NCBI GenBank assembly: GCA_963971225.1
Contig: OZ020269.1
Span: 94,764,540 to 94,828,539 of the forward strand
DNA: 64,000 nt
Reading direction: 5' to 3'
Source of the DNA: Melieria omissa
Taxonomy: Eukaryota; Arthropoda; Insecta; Diptera; Ulidiidae
Shown piece after piece: positions 1 through 12,712 of the stretch; position 1 is the first letter of the stretch, and every line of letters starts with the position of its first letter. The translations under genes and the position numbers were made by a program. Below the pieces are notes generated by a model. That model did no database searches. It was given only the letters and a program-made list of their open reading frames with translations, and was not told where the DNA came from.

Positions 1-1690
1 TTGAATTTAGTTAAGGAATGACTTTTTCCCACAACAAACCCTTTCCAAAACCAAACCCAAACCACCACCTGTGTCAACCTTTAATCCCACAACCCCACAA
101 CAAAAAAACTCAACTCCAAACAAATCGCCAAATAGCCAAATAAAACAACACAACCTCAGTGCAAACTTTCTCTTCCTCAACCCACACACACACACACACA
201 CAGACTCTTACTGTGTGTGTTGGGGAAACTTTTTTCGTACTCATAAATTAGGTTAATCAAATTAATTGCGCTTCCGCACCTCGATCAGCGCGCACCCAGC
301 AAAAGCAACAAACTGCTCGCCGACCAATGCGCACAAATCGCCCGCAACAAAGACAAACGCGTCCGCCAACGTTTCATCATCTGTCTGGCAAAAATACCTG
401 ACGGCACACTGTTGGCAGCTGTCAGCTGTCAGCAGTGATGTCACCACAAAACGTTGACACAGCACAGGTTCCCGTCTGGCCCCCCGCCCACGCACTCGTT
501 GACAGCGTTAATGGGTTTGGTCGCGTAGGGACCGTCGCCGCATTGTCGCGCTGAACGCTTTTGGCTGCGCCTCTTGTGACATTTCTGCTGCCCAAAATTA
601 AACAAATGTCAAATTAAGGCCATAAGTTAATGACTCTTAATGACTGCGCCAAATTTAAATTGGCCGCATTTAGAGCTGAAAAATGTTCTCAGCACTTCAG
701 TGGACATATTTGATCAGATAGCTACTGAAATAATTTTATAAAGGACAGATTTAAATTTATTTAAATTATAATAAATTTAAATTGATTTCTTAATTAATTA
801 GGATTTAAATTATTTTGTTTTCAAAATTTATGCAAACCGAATTTTCTGAAAACCCAAAAACTTTAGAATTTTAATTAGACTCAAAAGATAAACTGAAACT
901 ATTAGACAGCCAATTCACTAGTAGCCAAACTTCTAGATGGAATTCCAATAACCTCAAAGACAGTTCGGACCTGCAGCTAATCCTTTAACTCATTAAGAGA
1001 TTAGTTTGCTCTTGACCTATGCTGGGTTCCGCAAATGGAACTGAAGAACACACGTTCTCGCTTGCTCGCTCGAAAGGCTGTTACTGAGTAGATACTTCAC
1101 GATATAGCAAAGCTTCGGTATCATTTCTTTCTACTCATACCAACTCCATATATGCTAAAAACTAACCTATGTCAGACTGAAAGCAACACTGCGTGTCAAA
1201 TGTGACCAACCTTAAAATTCCACCATTCTAGAGCACTTCTCTCTATAAAAAGACACCAGATGAGAACCATTATAAATGTTTTGACAGGTCACTGTTTAAT
1301 TGGCTTCCGCGCAAGAATTTGAAGAATTGGATTTGCTTTCTAATGACTTCTGTGAAAGCTTTATAGACGAAGAAGGAAACACATTTCTCCTTCCAGACAC
1401 TTATCCCCCATTAACCACAAGAAAAAGATTCACCTGGGCAACTTCTTCTTCGAGAATTTAGGATATCCAGCCAATAGGACTATTCGCAGTTTATTAGGCT
1501 TCGTGAGAAGTTTAAACTGATTTAACCCAGACAAGCCGAAGGTCCTATAAGTGGTACACCTCGCGGTATTTCAGAGTATCGGTTACCAAATTTAAATTAC
1601 AGTTAGCGCAGCAACTTCAATCAGGTGTACTACATTTAGTACAGTAGGCAGATCTGGGTTAATGAGTAAGTCATAGTTGGCTTTCATATC
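1..1690. other. Non-coding, no gene recognised
   Basis: I see no convincing coding sequence here. A short CA microsatellite lies at about 181-202. The part up to about 600 is fairly GC-balanced and the rest is AT-rich with short TTAAATTT tracts. Open frames in this stretch are short and show no recognisable protein motif. Confidence 0.6.
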
Positions 1691-3225
1691 CTTAATGCGC
1701 TTCACCTTGGGGCAGCCATTCCTACTAACCTCCCTAACTATAGCTCTTCTAGATCATTATCTTTTCTAAAGTGGGCTTTCATGTCCTAAGTGCGCTTTAC
1801 CTTGTGAGATATGAGGCTAGGGGTATGGGGGTATGGGATCAGATAGTGCCTGCAGGAATCCAGCTGATATCCGATATCCGGTTTCACGAATAACTTCAGA
1901 ATTCTATAGTATCTATAAGAGTTTGCCTCCACAAGTTGGTCTCCCTCAGTCTGAGAGCGCGGCACAGCCCTTAATGAACAGCTCAATGGGGTGAGGTTGC
2001 AAAATCACCTCCAGCCCAGCCTGGCGGGGTACTTTTGACAGTGCCTGCTATTCCCATAGCCGCTAGCCTCTGCAGCTTCATCAGTTTCGATACCAGGGTC
2101 TTGGTGCCCGTAGAAGGCTCCGTAACTTAGGATCGACCGTATAATCGCCGTATACATCCAATGAACGATACTCGGCTGCAATCCCACTTTTTCCCGAAAG
2201 TCCTTTTACAAATGTAGAAAGCATTCGGCTCTTTTTCACCCACTCTTCCATATTGCGCTTCCAAGAGAGCTTGGAGTCAAGTATGATGTCAAGGTATTTG
2301 GCCTCGGGTGATAGGGTGAGAGTAGTACCGCCAAGTTTAGGCAGCTTAAGCTTCGGTATTTTGTATCTCCGGGTGAACAGTACCAAAACAGTCTTCGAGG
2401 ATTAACGCCACCTAGAGAGTTCCTTTAAGGACTCCATGAGATCGCTTATTGTGAACAGGAATCTTCCAGGGATCAGGATAGTGACGTCGTCTGCATATGC
2501 TACTACTCGTAGCCTCCTGGTTTCGAAGATATCGAGGGTGCTATTCACTACAAGCAACCACAGCAAAGGCGAAATGACACCCCCCCCTGTAGTGTGCTCC
2601 TTGTAGTTAATTTCCTCACTGAGCACAGGCCATGGTTAGAGTGGACACCAACTTCTTCTGCTACTGAGCATGTCAGTGGTCCACTTTACCACCTTCTCAT
2701 GCACCTCAAACTTTCTAAGTGCGTTGATTATAGCCTACAAGGTAACCTTATTAAAGACCCCTCGATATCGAGGAAAGCGGTTAGCATATACTCCCTAACG
2801 TTCAGCGATCTTTCGATCGTCTGAACAGCCTCATGCAGGGGGCTGTCGACAGATTTCCCCATGCAATACGCATGTTGTGCCTTGCAGAGTCCTCTGGACT
2901 GTGTCGCTTCTCTAATATAGACATCAACCAGCCGCTGCAGAGTCATTAATAAGAACGATGAAAGGCTTCAGGTTCACTTTCCCTGCTTTGAGAATGAACA
3001 CCACCCTATTCCCTTCCAAGCACACGGGACATATCCTTGTTGGAAAGATCCACGAAAGATTCTCGTCAGTACCTTGACCACCGCCTCCTCAGACCATTGT
3101 ATCATAGCGGTAATTACACCATCAGGACCCAGGGATTTGTACGGATTGAAAGAATCAATTGCCCATGCTACCTTGGCTTCGCTGATTATCCTCGGAACTG
3201 GACCATCTGGTTTGAACCTTAAACC
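1690..3225 (-). mobile_element. Non-LTR retrotransposon (LINE) reverse-transcriptase relic
   Basis: The minus strand, read from about 3225 down to 1690, gives reverse-transcriptase blocks in the right order but in shifting frames. These are a KSLGPDG-like block near 3130, a block ending in AFLDIEG near 2760, the catalytic YADDV box near 2495, a KYLDIILDSKLSWK block near 2260-2290, and a GLQPSIVHWMYTAIIR block near 2150-2185. This order is typical of Jockey/I/R1-type LINEs. Several stops and frame changes separate the blocks and no endonuclease domain was recognised, so this is a dead 5'-truncated copy. The clade is not resolved. Confidence 0.87.
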
Positions 3226-3229
3226 TTTG

Positions 3230-6200
3230 CCAAAAAATTACTTTAGTCATTTCGATAACGAACCTGGGACTTTAAACTTTTTCCAAACTATTCATATTTT
3301 TTTAAATTCTAAAATGACGCCAAAGCTCTTCAAAGCTTTGCTCTGTTCTTCGAAAAGTTTTCAACCATCGTTACCTATTTATCAAATTATTTTTTTTAAG
3401 AACAACAAAAGCCAAAAGCTAATTTTCACTTAAAGCTTTTAGCTTTTTCTTCAAAGTTTAAAGTTTAAGCAAACATAGTAACATAGTCAACATCATTGTA
3501 AAAAAAGTGTTCATCAAAAATCTGTAAACATTTTAGTTGCCTAAAACAATTTTTTACAGCTTCCACGTTTTTACAATATTCTTTAGACAATGGAAGCTTT
3601 TAAGCATCAAGTCAGGAAAAACTTTTATCACTGACCACACAAAAAGCTTTAAAACTTTCCAGTTTGTGCAAATAAGCAAAATTTTCATAGTTTTTAAGTT
3701 TCTTCAAATATCAAAAACAAAACACAGAATAACGTAATGAGAATTTTATGTAAAAACAAAAAAACCTCATTAAATGCTTTCAACTTTCCAAAACAATTTT
3801 TAATTGAAACCTTTTCTAAGCCAAAGTATGTCGAACTTTTAATTAAACATTTCTCCATTTTGTGTATTCTTTTACATTTCTTTTCAATGGCGATTTTTTT
3901 CCAAACAGCCCATACGGATCGACGGGTATTATACTCACAGTGTCCGGTGCTCATAAACGGCATTATTTATACAATTAGGTAAAAGCAGCTTTTAACGAAC
4001 GTGTACTTAAAACTTGTAATCTGTATTTGACTTCTTGATTTCTTCTCGCTTTTGATTTGATTCATTTGACGGCTCTGTTGAAGTTAGTGTGTGCTTACAA
4101 CAACAAATCTATGCATTCCATAGCTTTTGTGTGCTTTTTCTATCCGATATTTTCTATATAGTGCAATAGTGTGTCTACAATTTTTCGATTTTCTTTTAAC
4201 TAAAACATTAAAAGCTTTAGTAGCTTAGGTGATTTTTTTTTGTACAAAACACAGACACAGTTTTATATAATTTGAAACAAATTTACAATAAATCAAATTT
4301 AGTTTAGGGCACATTTATAAGTATAACTGTAGCTTAGGGAAAATATTCAACATTTACACTGATTGTTGAAAGCTTTGGAGCTTTCACTTGACACAAAACA
4401 CTACAAATTGAAACAGAACTATGAAAGCTTCATTTATCAGTTGGAAGACATAGTTGTTATGAATTTTTTAAAGCATTAAAATTTCAAATACAGAAAAAAC
4501 TCTTAAGATTTGTTAAATGTGTGAAAAAATGCATGAAAATTTAAAAATTATCATCGAACTTTTCACTAAATCCAATTTAAACTCTTAAAGTTGTCATTAA
4601 TTGAGAAAAGCTTAAAGCGTTTAGTTATCAGACAAGGTATTTAAAAAAGCTTTGAGCTTTCAACGGAGCTAACGAATCAACTTTTTCAGTCGTTTGTGAA
4701 AGTTCGAAAAGTTTAGTTGGCAGACAAGTTTCTCAAGCATTCACAAAAGCTTTGAGCTTTCAACGGAGCTATGGAGTCAACGTTTTCAGTCATTTGCTAA
4801 AGTTCTAAAGCTCCATAAAGCTAAAAACTTAAAGCATTTAGTTAGCAGACCATTTTCTAAAGAGTCAACTTTTTCAGTCGTTTGTTGAAGTTTTAAAACT
4901 CCAAAAAGCGGAAAGCTTAAAGCATTTAGTTAGTTTTGACAAGTTTCTTAGTCATTTACAAAAGCTTTGAGCTTTCAACGGAGCTACAGAGTCAACTTTT
5001 TCAGTCGTTTGCTAAAGTTTTAAAGCTCCAAAAAGTTAAAACCCTAAAGAATTTAGTTAGCAGACAAATTTCTTAATAATTTACAAAAGCTTAGAGCTTT
5101 CAACGGAGTTAAGGAGCCATCTTTTTAGTCGTTTGTGAAAGTTCCAAAACTCTAAAAAGCAAAAAACTCAAAGCATTTAGTTAGCAGACAAGTTTCTACA
5201 TAAGTTTCAAAAGTTCAGTTTCAGTCTCGTGAAAGTTTCAGAACTCCAAATAGCGAACAACTTTAAAATTATAAAACTTAAAGCATTTACCTAGCAGACA
5301 AGTTTCGGAAAAAATTTTCAAAAGCTTTAAATTTTCAACTGGAGCTAAAGAGTACAAAAACAAAGGCACTCAAAGTTGAGTGTTAAGTTGAGTTTAACTT
5401 AGAACAAGACTTCAACTAACGCAAAACATTCCAAACTGACACTCAATCATAAAAGCATTGAGATTCTTACAAATGATCGCTGATTAGTAAAAGCTTTAAG
5501 CTGTCAATCAATAAACACATTCAATCTATAGGTTGTGCTTAATTTTTGAGCACTTCAGGCTCTGAACTAACTTCACTTTAGGCTTTCTGAAGCAACGATA
5601 CGTTTTCAAGTCTCGAGAGTCAAAGTTATCACTTAATTACGACAGTTTTAAACTTAGAATTAGGAAGGTTAAGGGAAGACGTCATTGACGACATTGTCAT
5701 TTATTTATGATCACTTCAAACTCTACGCCAAGACACAATAATCAATTAAAATACTCCAAACCGCCACTCAATTCTGAAAATAAGCTCATTTACAACTTAA
5801 TTAAAACACTCAAAGCTGTTACTCAATTGTCAGATGTCTCAACTAGGAACAAGCTCAACTCAACTGGAACAAGTTTAAACTAAGATGAGCAACAATTGTT
5901 ATTAATTTGTTAAGACTTCAAGCTCTGAAATAGAAGACAAGTTTTACCGAGAAGAATTTAAATAAACAAAATTAATGCGCAATTCTGAAAGCTGTCAACA
6001 CTCAACTAGGCAAAAAGCTTAAGTTAGGACAAGTTTTTAACTAAAGCAAAACATTAAAAAATTGTCACTCAATTATAAAAGCTCTCAACATTACAAAAAA
6101 TGAGCACAGATTAGTGAAAGCTTTGAGCTGCCCATTAAGACACAAGTTTCACTTAGAACACATTTCACACAAAACACAAAAGTAGTAGTTTGTTAAAGCT

Positions 6201-6300
6201 TTAAGCTCTCAACAAAACACACAAATTTACCACTGCTCTATGAAAATGCCAGACTTTCAAACTCTCAACCACTTTCAAACTTCAACTCAATTTTTGAATA
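3230..6300. repeat. AAAGCTTT-rich degenerate repeat region
   Basis: About 3 kb of AT-rich DNA in which AAGCTT/AAAGCTTT, CTCAAAGC and similar words recur dozens of times. A clearer tandem core lies at about 4610-5330. There a phrase containing GAGCTTTCAACGGAGCT, then a TTTTTCAGTCGTTTG-like phrase, then AAAGCATTTAGTTAGCAGACAAG, repeats with irregular spacing (roughly 90-127 bp). Decayed derivatives continue to about 6240. No ORF of note. I do not recognise the family. Confidence 0.65.
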
Positions 6301-7620
6301 CCAATTGATCCGGCAATTTGCCTTTTTCTTACGAACATTTGAGCCGTTTTACTTTCAACATTTGACCACACAATCAATCAATAAAATTACAAATCATAGA
6401 AAACAAACAATCAAAAACATTGTACATATTTTTCTCTTATATTTCTAGTGCCGCCTATTAGGATATGTAACTGTTACTGCATAATTCAGCCCATTAGTTC
6501 ATAAGCTTGCAAAATGCCACAACAGTTTGCGTAGTTTTATTTAACAAACAAACAAAAAACAAAACAATTAAAAACATAACATCTCAGAATCTCAAAAAGC
6601 GAACTCAAATCGAAAGCTCTTTTGCGAAGCACAATGCAATTGCAAATCGAAAGCATTTAATCGAGAAATTAGCGCGAAATGCGAAAAGCAATCGTAATGA
6701 ACAAAGTGAGTGAAACCAATCAATCAATCATCATCTATGCTTACTTATGTAACTAAATACTTACTCGTATCTATCCAAATTCAAAACAAAAAGCTTCAAG
6801 CTTCAGTACATGCTTAAAGGCTTCTTCTACCTATTCTTTTTTTCGATATTGTGACACGAACAACAGCTTTAAAGCTTTTTTTTACAAACCAAAACCAAAA
6901 AACAGCCATTTTTTGTTGATTGAAATTTGTTGTATGTGTTGTATTTATAATACTTCAGCGATTCTGTTTTGGGTGGGCGCGCCACTTGCTGCTTTGGTGA
7001 GCTTTTTTTGATATTGCAACCACAAAACGACTAAAGCAAAAATTGTTTATAGAAAAAAACTTTGTTTTTATTTAATTAGAAACGCCAGCTTTTAGCGCTG
7101 CATTTAACTACCTATTTGTCAAACAATCGATCGATGTGTGCGTGTGTGCGTTTGTGCAGAAAAAAAGGATTATTTTTATTTGATATTTTAGCGAAATGTA
7201 TACACGACTCTTTTTACACATTCCACAAGTTTAGTTTTAAACAACTTGAACTGTTTTTTTTTTTTGTTTATTTATTCATTTGATTAGAAACATACTTGAA
7301 AGTTGTACTAACATTTAAGCGAATTCTTCCAGACACCTACTAACCTTAACACTTGATCTCTTAACACTTGATCTCTATAACAAGCTGAAAGGGACTTGAT
7401 GCGACAACTAAAAAATTTAATAAAGATTTTTGCAATAAGTGAATGAAGAGAGCTTAAGAAAAAGGAAGTTAATATTTGTGCATATTAGATCATAAATCCA
7501 GTGATGAATTTTGTTGACTTGTAAACTCCTATAGACTATAAATTTTCTTCAATTATTTTGAATATATTTGTTAGCATAGTGGCTACTGACTACCTGTCAA
7601 TCAATGAATCAATACTTTAA
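6300..7620. other. Non-coding, no gene recognised
   Basis: AT-rich single-copy-looking DNA. A polypyrimidine/AG at about 6448 and a GTGAGT at 6706 bracket a stretch that superficially resembles an exon, but it has no useful reading frame. Nothing else is supported. Confidence 0.5.
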
Positions 7621-7629
7621 TAATAATCA

Positions 7630-8070
7630 ATTTTTTGGAGTAGCTACTGAGTTATTCTTATATCCGGCCAAATTCCAATCTTTTCAGAGTCGGGTACTCC
7701 TTTCAATATAAAAAATCTATTCTTTTGAGTAGCTACTGAGTTATTCTTATATCCGGCCAAAGTCCACTCTTTTCAGAGTCGGGTACTCCTTTCAATATAA
7801 AAAATCTATTCTTTTGAGTAGCTACTAAGTTATTTTTATATCCGGCCAAAGTCCACTCTTTTCAGAGTCGGGTACTCATTTCAACATAAAAAAATAGATT
7901 CTTTTGAGTAGCTACTGAGTTATTCTTATACCCGGCCAAAGTCCACTCTTTTCAGAGTCGGGTACTCGTTTCAATAACAAACAAATTGATTCTTTTGAGT
8001 AGTAACTAAGTTATTTTATATTCGGCCATAGTTAATTTTTTTCAGTTTCGATTTCCCGTTTCAATAAAAC
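7630..8070. repeat. Tandem repeat, 89-91 bp unit, about 4.5 copies
   Basis: The phrase GAGTAGCTACTGAGTTATTC recurs with its TAGCTAC word at 7641, 7730, 7819 and 7909, and a mutated copy at 8000 (spacings 89, 89, 90, 91). Each unit also contains ATATCCGGCCAAAGTCCACT and CAGAGTCGGGTACTC. The last copy is the most diverged. Non-coding; family unknown. Confidence 0.93.
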
Positions 8071-8560
8071 TAGTCCCATAGTTTCTTAAAGAGTACATAG
8101 AACCTATTGTTTTAGTTTCAAGTACTCATAGAGTACTTAGCTTCCATTCTGTTCAATTTTGAGATTTGCTGGATTTACATAGGTTTTCTTTGAGTACATG
8201 GTACCAATTCTTCAAGTTAGATTGAACAGGTTCATCATTCAGAATTCTCCAGATTTTCTGATCGTCGAATGCCGACAAGTAAACGAAAAACGAGAATACT
8301 CGAAGTATTCTCCGATTTAAGTAACGATTACTTTAAGCCTTTTTTGAGCTTCAAATTGAATTAAAAATAATTATTCAGTTTAAATTAAAATCAATTGAGT
8401 TTTACTTGAATTTACTTGAATTCAATGCAAATATAATTTGGTTTTGTATTTGAAACAAAATCAATCCAAATTATTTGATTTATAGTTTAATTCAATGTAT
8501 TTCAATTGCAATTATTTGACTTCAATATGAATAATTAAATTTCATACAATTAAATTGATG

Positions 8561-10243
8561 TGAATTGAATTGAATTGAATTGAATTGAATTGAATTGAAT
8601 TGAATTGAATTGAATTGAATTGAATTGAATTGAATTGAATTGAATTGAATTGAATTGAATTGAATTGAATTGAATTGAATTGAATTGAATTGAATTGAAT
8701 TGAATTGAATTGAATTGAATTGAATTGAATTGAATTGAATTGAATTGAATTGAATTGAATTGAATTGAATTGAATTGAATTGAATTGAATTGAATTGAAT
8801 TGAATTGAATTGAATTGAATTGAATTGAATTGAATTGAATTGAATTGAATTGAATTGAATTGAATTGAATTGAATTGAATTGAATTGAATTGAATTGAAT
8901 TGAATTGAATTTAATTTAATTTAATTGAATTGAATTGAATTGAATTGAATTGAATTGAATTGAATTGAATTGAATTGAATTGAATTGAATTGAATTGAAT
9001 TGAATTGAATTGAATTGAATTGAATTGAATTGAATTGAATTGAATTGAATTGAATTGAATTGAATTGAATTGAATTGAATTGAATTGAATTGAATTGAAT
9101 TGAATTGAATTGAATTGAATTGAATTGAATTGAATTGAATTGAATTGAATTGAATTGAATTGAATTGAATTGAATTGAATTGAATTGAATTGAATTGAAT
9201 TGAATTGAATTGAATTGAATTGAATTGAATTGAATTGAATTGAATTGAATTGAATTGAATTGAATTGAATTGAATTGAATTGAATTGAATTGAATTGAAT
9301 TGAATTGAATTGAATTGAATTGAATTGAATTGAATTGAATTGAATTGAATTGAATTGAATTGAATTGAATTGAATTGAATTGAATTGAATTGAATTGAAT
9401 TGAATTGAATTGAATTGAATTGAATTGAATTGAATTGAATTGAATTGAATTGAATTGAATTGAATTGAATTGAATTGAATTGAATTGAATTGAATTGAAT
9501 TGAATTGAATTGAATTGAATTGAATTGAATTGAATTGAATTGAATTGAATTGAATTGAATTGAATTGAATTGAATTGAATTGAATTGAATTGAATTGAAT
9601 TGAATTGAATTGAATTGAATTGAATTGAATTGAATTGAATTGAATTGAATTGAATTGAATTGAATTGAATTGAATTGAATTGAATTGAATTGAATTGAAT
9701 TGAATTGAATTGAATTGAATTGAATTGAATTGAATTGAATTGAATTGAATTGAATTGAATTGAATTGAATTGAATTGAATTGAATTGAATTGAATTGAAT
9801 TGAATTGAATTGAATTGAATTGAATTGAATTGAATTGAATTGAATTGAATTGAATTGAATTGAATTGAATTGAATTGAATTGAATTGAATTGAATTGAAT
9901 TGAATTGAATTGAATTGAATTGAATTGAATTGAATTGAATTGAATTGAATTGAATTGAATTGAATTGAATTGAATTGAATTGAATTGAATTGAATTGAAT
10001 TGAATTGAATTGAATTGAATTGAATTGAATTGAATTGAATTGAATTGAATTGAATTGAATTGAATTGAATTGAATTGAATTGAATTGAATTTAATTTAAT
10101 TGAATTGAATTGAATTGAATTGAATTGAATTGAATTGAATTGAATTGAATTGAATTGAATTGAATTGAATTGAATTGAATTGAATTGAATTGAATTGAAT
10201 TGAATTGAATTGAATTGAATTGAATTGAATTGAATTGAATTGA
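8561..10243. repeat. TTGAA pentanucleotide microsatellite, about 1.68 kb
   Basis: A nearly perfect (TTGAA)n array of about 336 units. The five-base phase is unbroken over the whole length. The only interruptions I see are runs of TTTAA units at about 8910-8926 and 10090-10102, which are G-to-T substitutions that do not shift the phase. The DNA on both sides is a decayed version of the same words (GAATT, TTCAAT), so the array arose inside an older low-complexity tract. Confidence 0.98.
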
Positions 10244-11619
10244 AATGTAAAACAAATTAAATTAAATATAAATTAGTTCATTTATACTCAAATTTAGTTG
10301 AATTTGCATTCAATATGAATTGAATTAATGAATTGAATCAATGAATTTTATTCAAATTTAATTCAAACGAATTTAATTAGTTAATTTCGAATTTAAATGA
10401 AATAAATTGAGTTGAATTGTATTAAATTTCAATATTAAAATATTAATTTTAATGCAATTTTAACATTATAATTTAATTAATTTGAATTAAAATTAATTCA
10501 TTGAATGAAACTTATATTTATTAAAATGTTAATTGAAATTGTTTAATCTCATTTCAAGTAAAAACTCAAATGTTGCTTAAATTGGGCAAAATCTTTCAAA
10601 TTTGTCTTAAATCGTTTCTGTAATGCTTCAAAGATTTTCATATTTCAACATTTATTCTTCTGAGCACAAAATCATACATAAAAATCAATTCCCCTCAATA
10701 GTCAGCAAACACTATATTCACAATTAGCTTCTTTTTTATTTCAAAATAAAACAAAACGTAGCACTTTACATTCAAAACATAAACAATGCCTTCAATATTA
10801 TGCACAAAAATAGCCTAAGCTTCAGCTCACAGTCACTATCCGATTACCTACTCATGCGGTAACCGAATTATTCAGCATCACCATGCGTCCCTCACGCTGT
10901 TATAGAGATTAACCACCACAACAACACAAAAAACTTTAAGCATCCCCACAGCCAAATGCAATGCCACAACATGTTGTTGCGCAACATGTAACGGTGCGTT
11001 TCAGTGTTGCCATATTCTATGATTTGCGCTGCCATATTGAAAATCTATACAGCAGTTTATGTCGTACAAACAAACAAACAAAAAGCAACCAAACATCAAC
11101 TCGAAACTAACCCAGAAATTGTTATACATATTCATTGAATAGAGCAGAGAGTGTGTTGATCTAATTTTAATTTTACTGTGTACCAACTCTAGCAATTATA
11201 TATATTAACTAATCAACCAGCATAGAACTAAACTATAAAGAAAATGTATTACAAAAACAAAAAAAACAGTTATACTTATGTACTTTTAGTGAAATGAAAC
11301 TAATTTTGCTCTTTTTCTTTCTTTTTTTCTTCTCTTCTCGTTTTCCAAAAAATCAAAAAAATATAATAATAATAATAATGAATTAAAAAAACAAATTTGC
11401 GAAAAAAAAACCAACTACACAAAAAATACGCAAAAAAATCGACCACAAAAACAAACTGAATATATTTTTGGTTGTATGATTTTTGGTAAACAATCGAATT
11501 TGTTGTGTACATTTTGTGCCCGCATCCGTATAAAACGTAATACCGTAAATCGTATAAACCGTAAACCGCATCCGCATCCGCCATATGCATATCTACCAAT
11601 CAAATTACCATAACTCTAG
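10244..11619. other. Non-coding DNA before the zinc-finger exon
   Basis: The first part (to about 10560) is decayed TTGAA-type sequence. The remainder is AT-rich with a T-rich pyrimidine tract at about 11307-11345. It ends at an AG acceptor (11618-11619) directly before the zinc-finger exon, so at least the last part is probably intron. Confidence 0.55.
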
Positions 11620-11704
11620 TTACTGGACACCCTCCCGGTGTGCCAAGATTTTAATAGATCTATGTGCAGTCGGTTAAATTGTAGATTCGTTCATTTAACT
11701 GAAG
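11620..11704 (+). CDS. CCCH zinc-finger RNA-binding protein, internal exon (first finger seen here)
   Basis: An 85-bp exon that follows TCTAG and ends at a consensus donor (GAAG|GTAAGT). It reads LLDTLPVCQDFNRSMCSRLN followed by CRFVHLTE, and contains one complete CX7CX4CX3H zinc finger (C-QDFNRSM-C-SRLN-C-RFV-H). It ends in phase 1. The next exon, at 17086, supplies two bases and continues in phase as DDKVEVCDQ, placing a second finger a short linker later. Fingers of this spacing occur in ZC3H10 and muscleblind/MBNL proteins and bind single-stranded RNA. The aromatic-basic CRFVH end fits this type. The start codon and any earlier finger are not seen and are probably upstream of the window. 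Which ortholog this is remains open: ZC3H10-like is my preference and muscleblind-like the alternative. Confidence 0.83.
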
Positions 11705-12712
11705 GTAAGTGCATGCCATATTTTTGCAATTTTTCCGTTTCGTTCCGTTTCGTTTCGTTCTGTTTCGTTCACCCGCAAACATTTTCGCCAACTTTTCATT
11801 TTCTCCAATTGTGGAATTTATGATTTACTTAACCCTTAACACTTGTGAACGCTTTTCGTTTGAGCTTTCCTGAGGCTTTTAGGACTCTATAGACAAATTC
11901 TTTCGCTTCGAATAATGCGCTTATGTGTATCTTTTCTTTTTTAGTTATATAAAGACTATTACAAAAACAAAATTGCTTTTGAGTTTGGTTTTGAAATGCT
12001 TAGTAAAGCGACACTTTGTAACGGTGGCAGAAGGAATTGCAAGAAAGGCACTAAATAGGTTCTTGGTTTGACAAATAATGAATAATTAACTCAAATTTCT
12101 TTAGTAATTTCTTGAAAGAAGAACGCCAATGGAAGTCACAAAATTAAAATTTATCAAACCTAAAACAAATTGATAGATTTCCAAAATTTATTTTTCTTTC
12201 AATTCCGTCAATTACACATACAAACAGCACACAAAATAAATTATACCATCCGCACATATAACATAACATTTCCAAAGATCAATGCAATAAGTGCCGCAGA
12301 CAATATATATATATAGATACTTATACAATTAGCCGCATCAAACAACTTCAACTAAAGTCTGGACCAGTGGTTGGGAGAACAAATGTTTCGTAAAAAAGTG
12401 ATAATTTGCTAGTCAGACAGCAATAAGCTATTTGCTGTTGTAACTGCAAGTACTTTGTGAAATAGAGATTGCAATCTCGGGATCCCGAATACCAAAATCT
12501 CGGGATCTCGTACAATTTTAGTACTGAAAATTCTCGGGATTTACAAAATACTATCCAGTGATTGAAACAAGAATGGCTTAGTTTTTGCTTTTATCATCTT
12601 TATTCAGAAAAAGGCAAACCTCATTTAGTACAAAAAATAAATTACATAAAATAAATTGCTTGATTAATGGCTCTAATTTCGACTTATTGACTTATGATAG
12701 TCAGTTATTATA

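Noticed and set aside
6449..6705. Stretch between TTTCTAG and GTGAGT that looks like an exon
   Set aside because: The longest frame begins only at a non-ATG codon after an in-frame stop, encodes no motif and has no partner exon. A non-coding exon is possible but unsupported.
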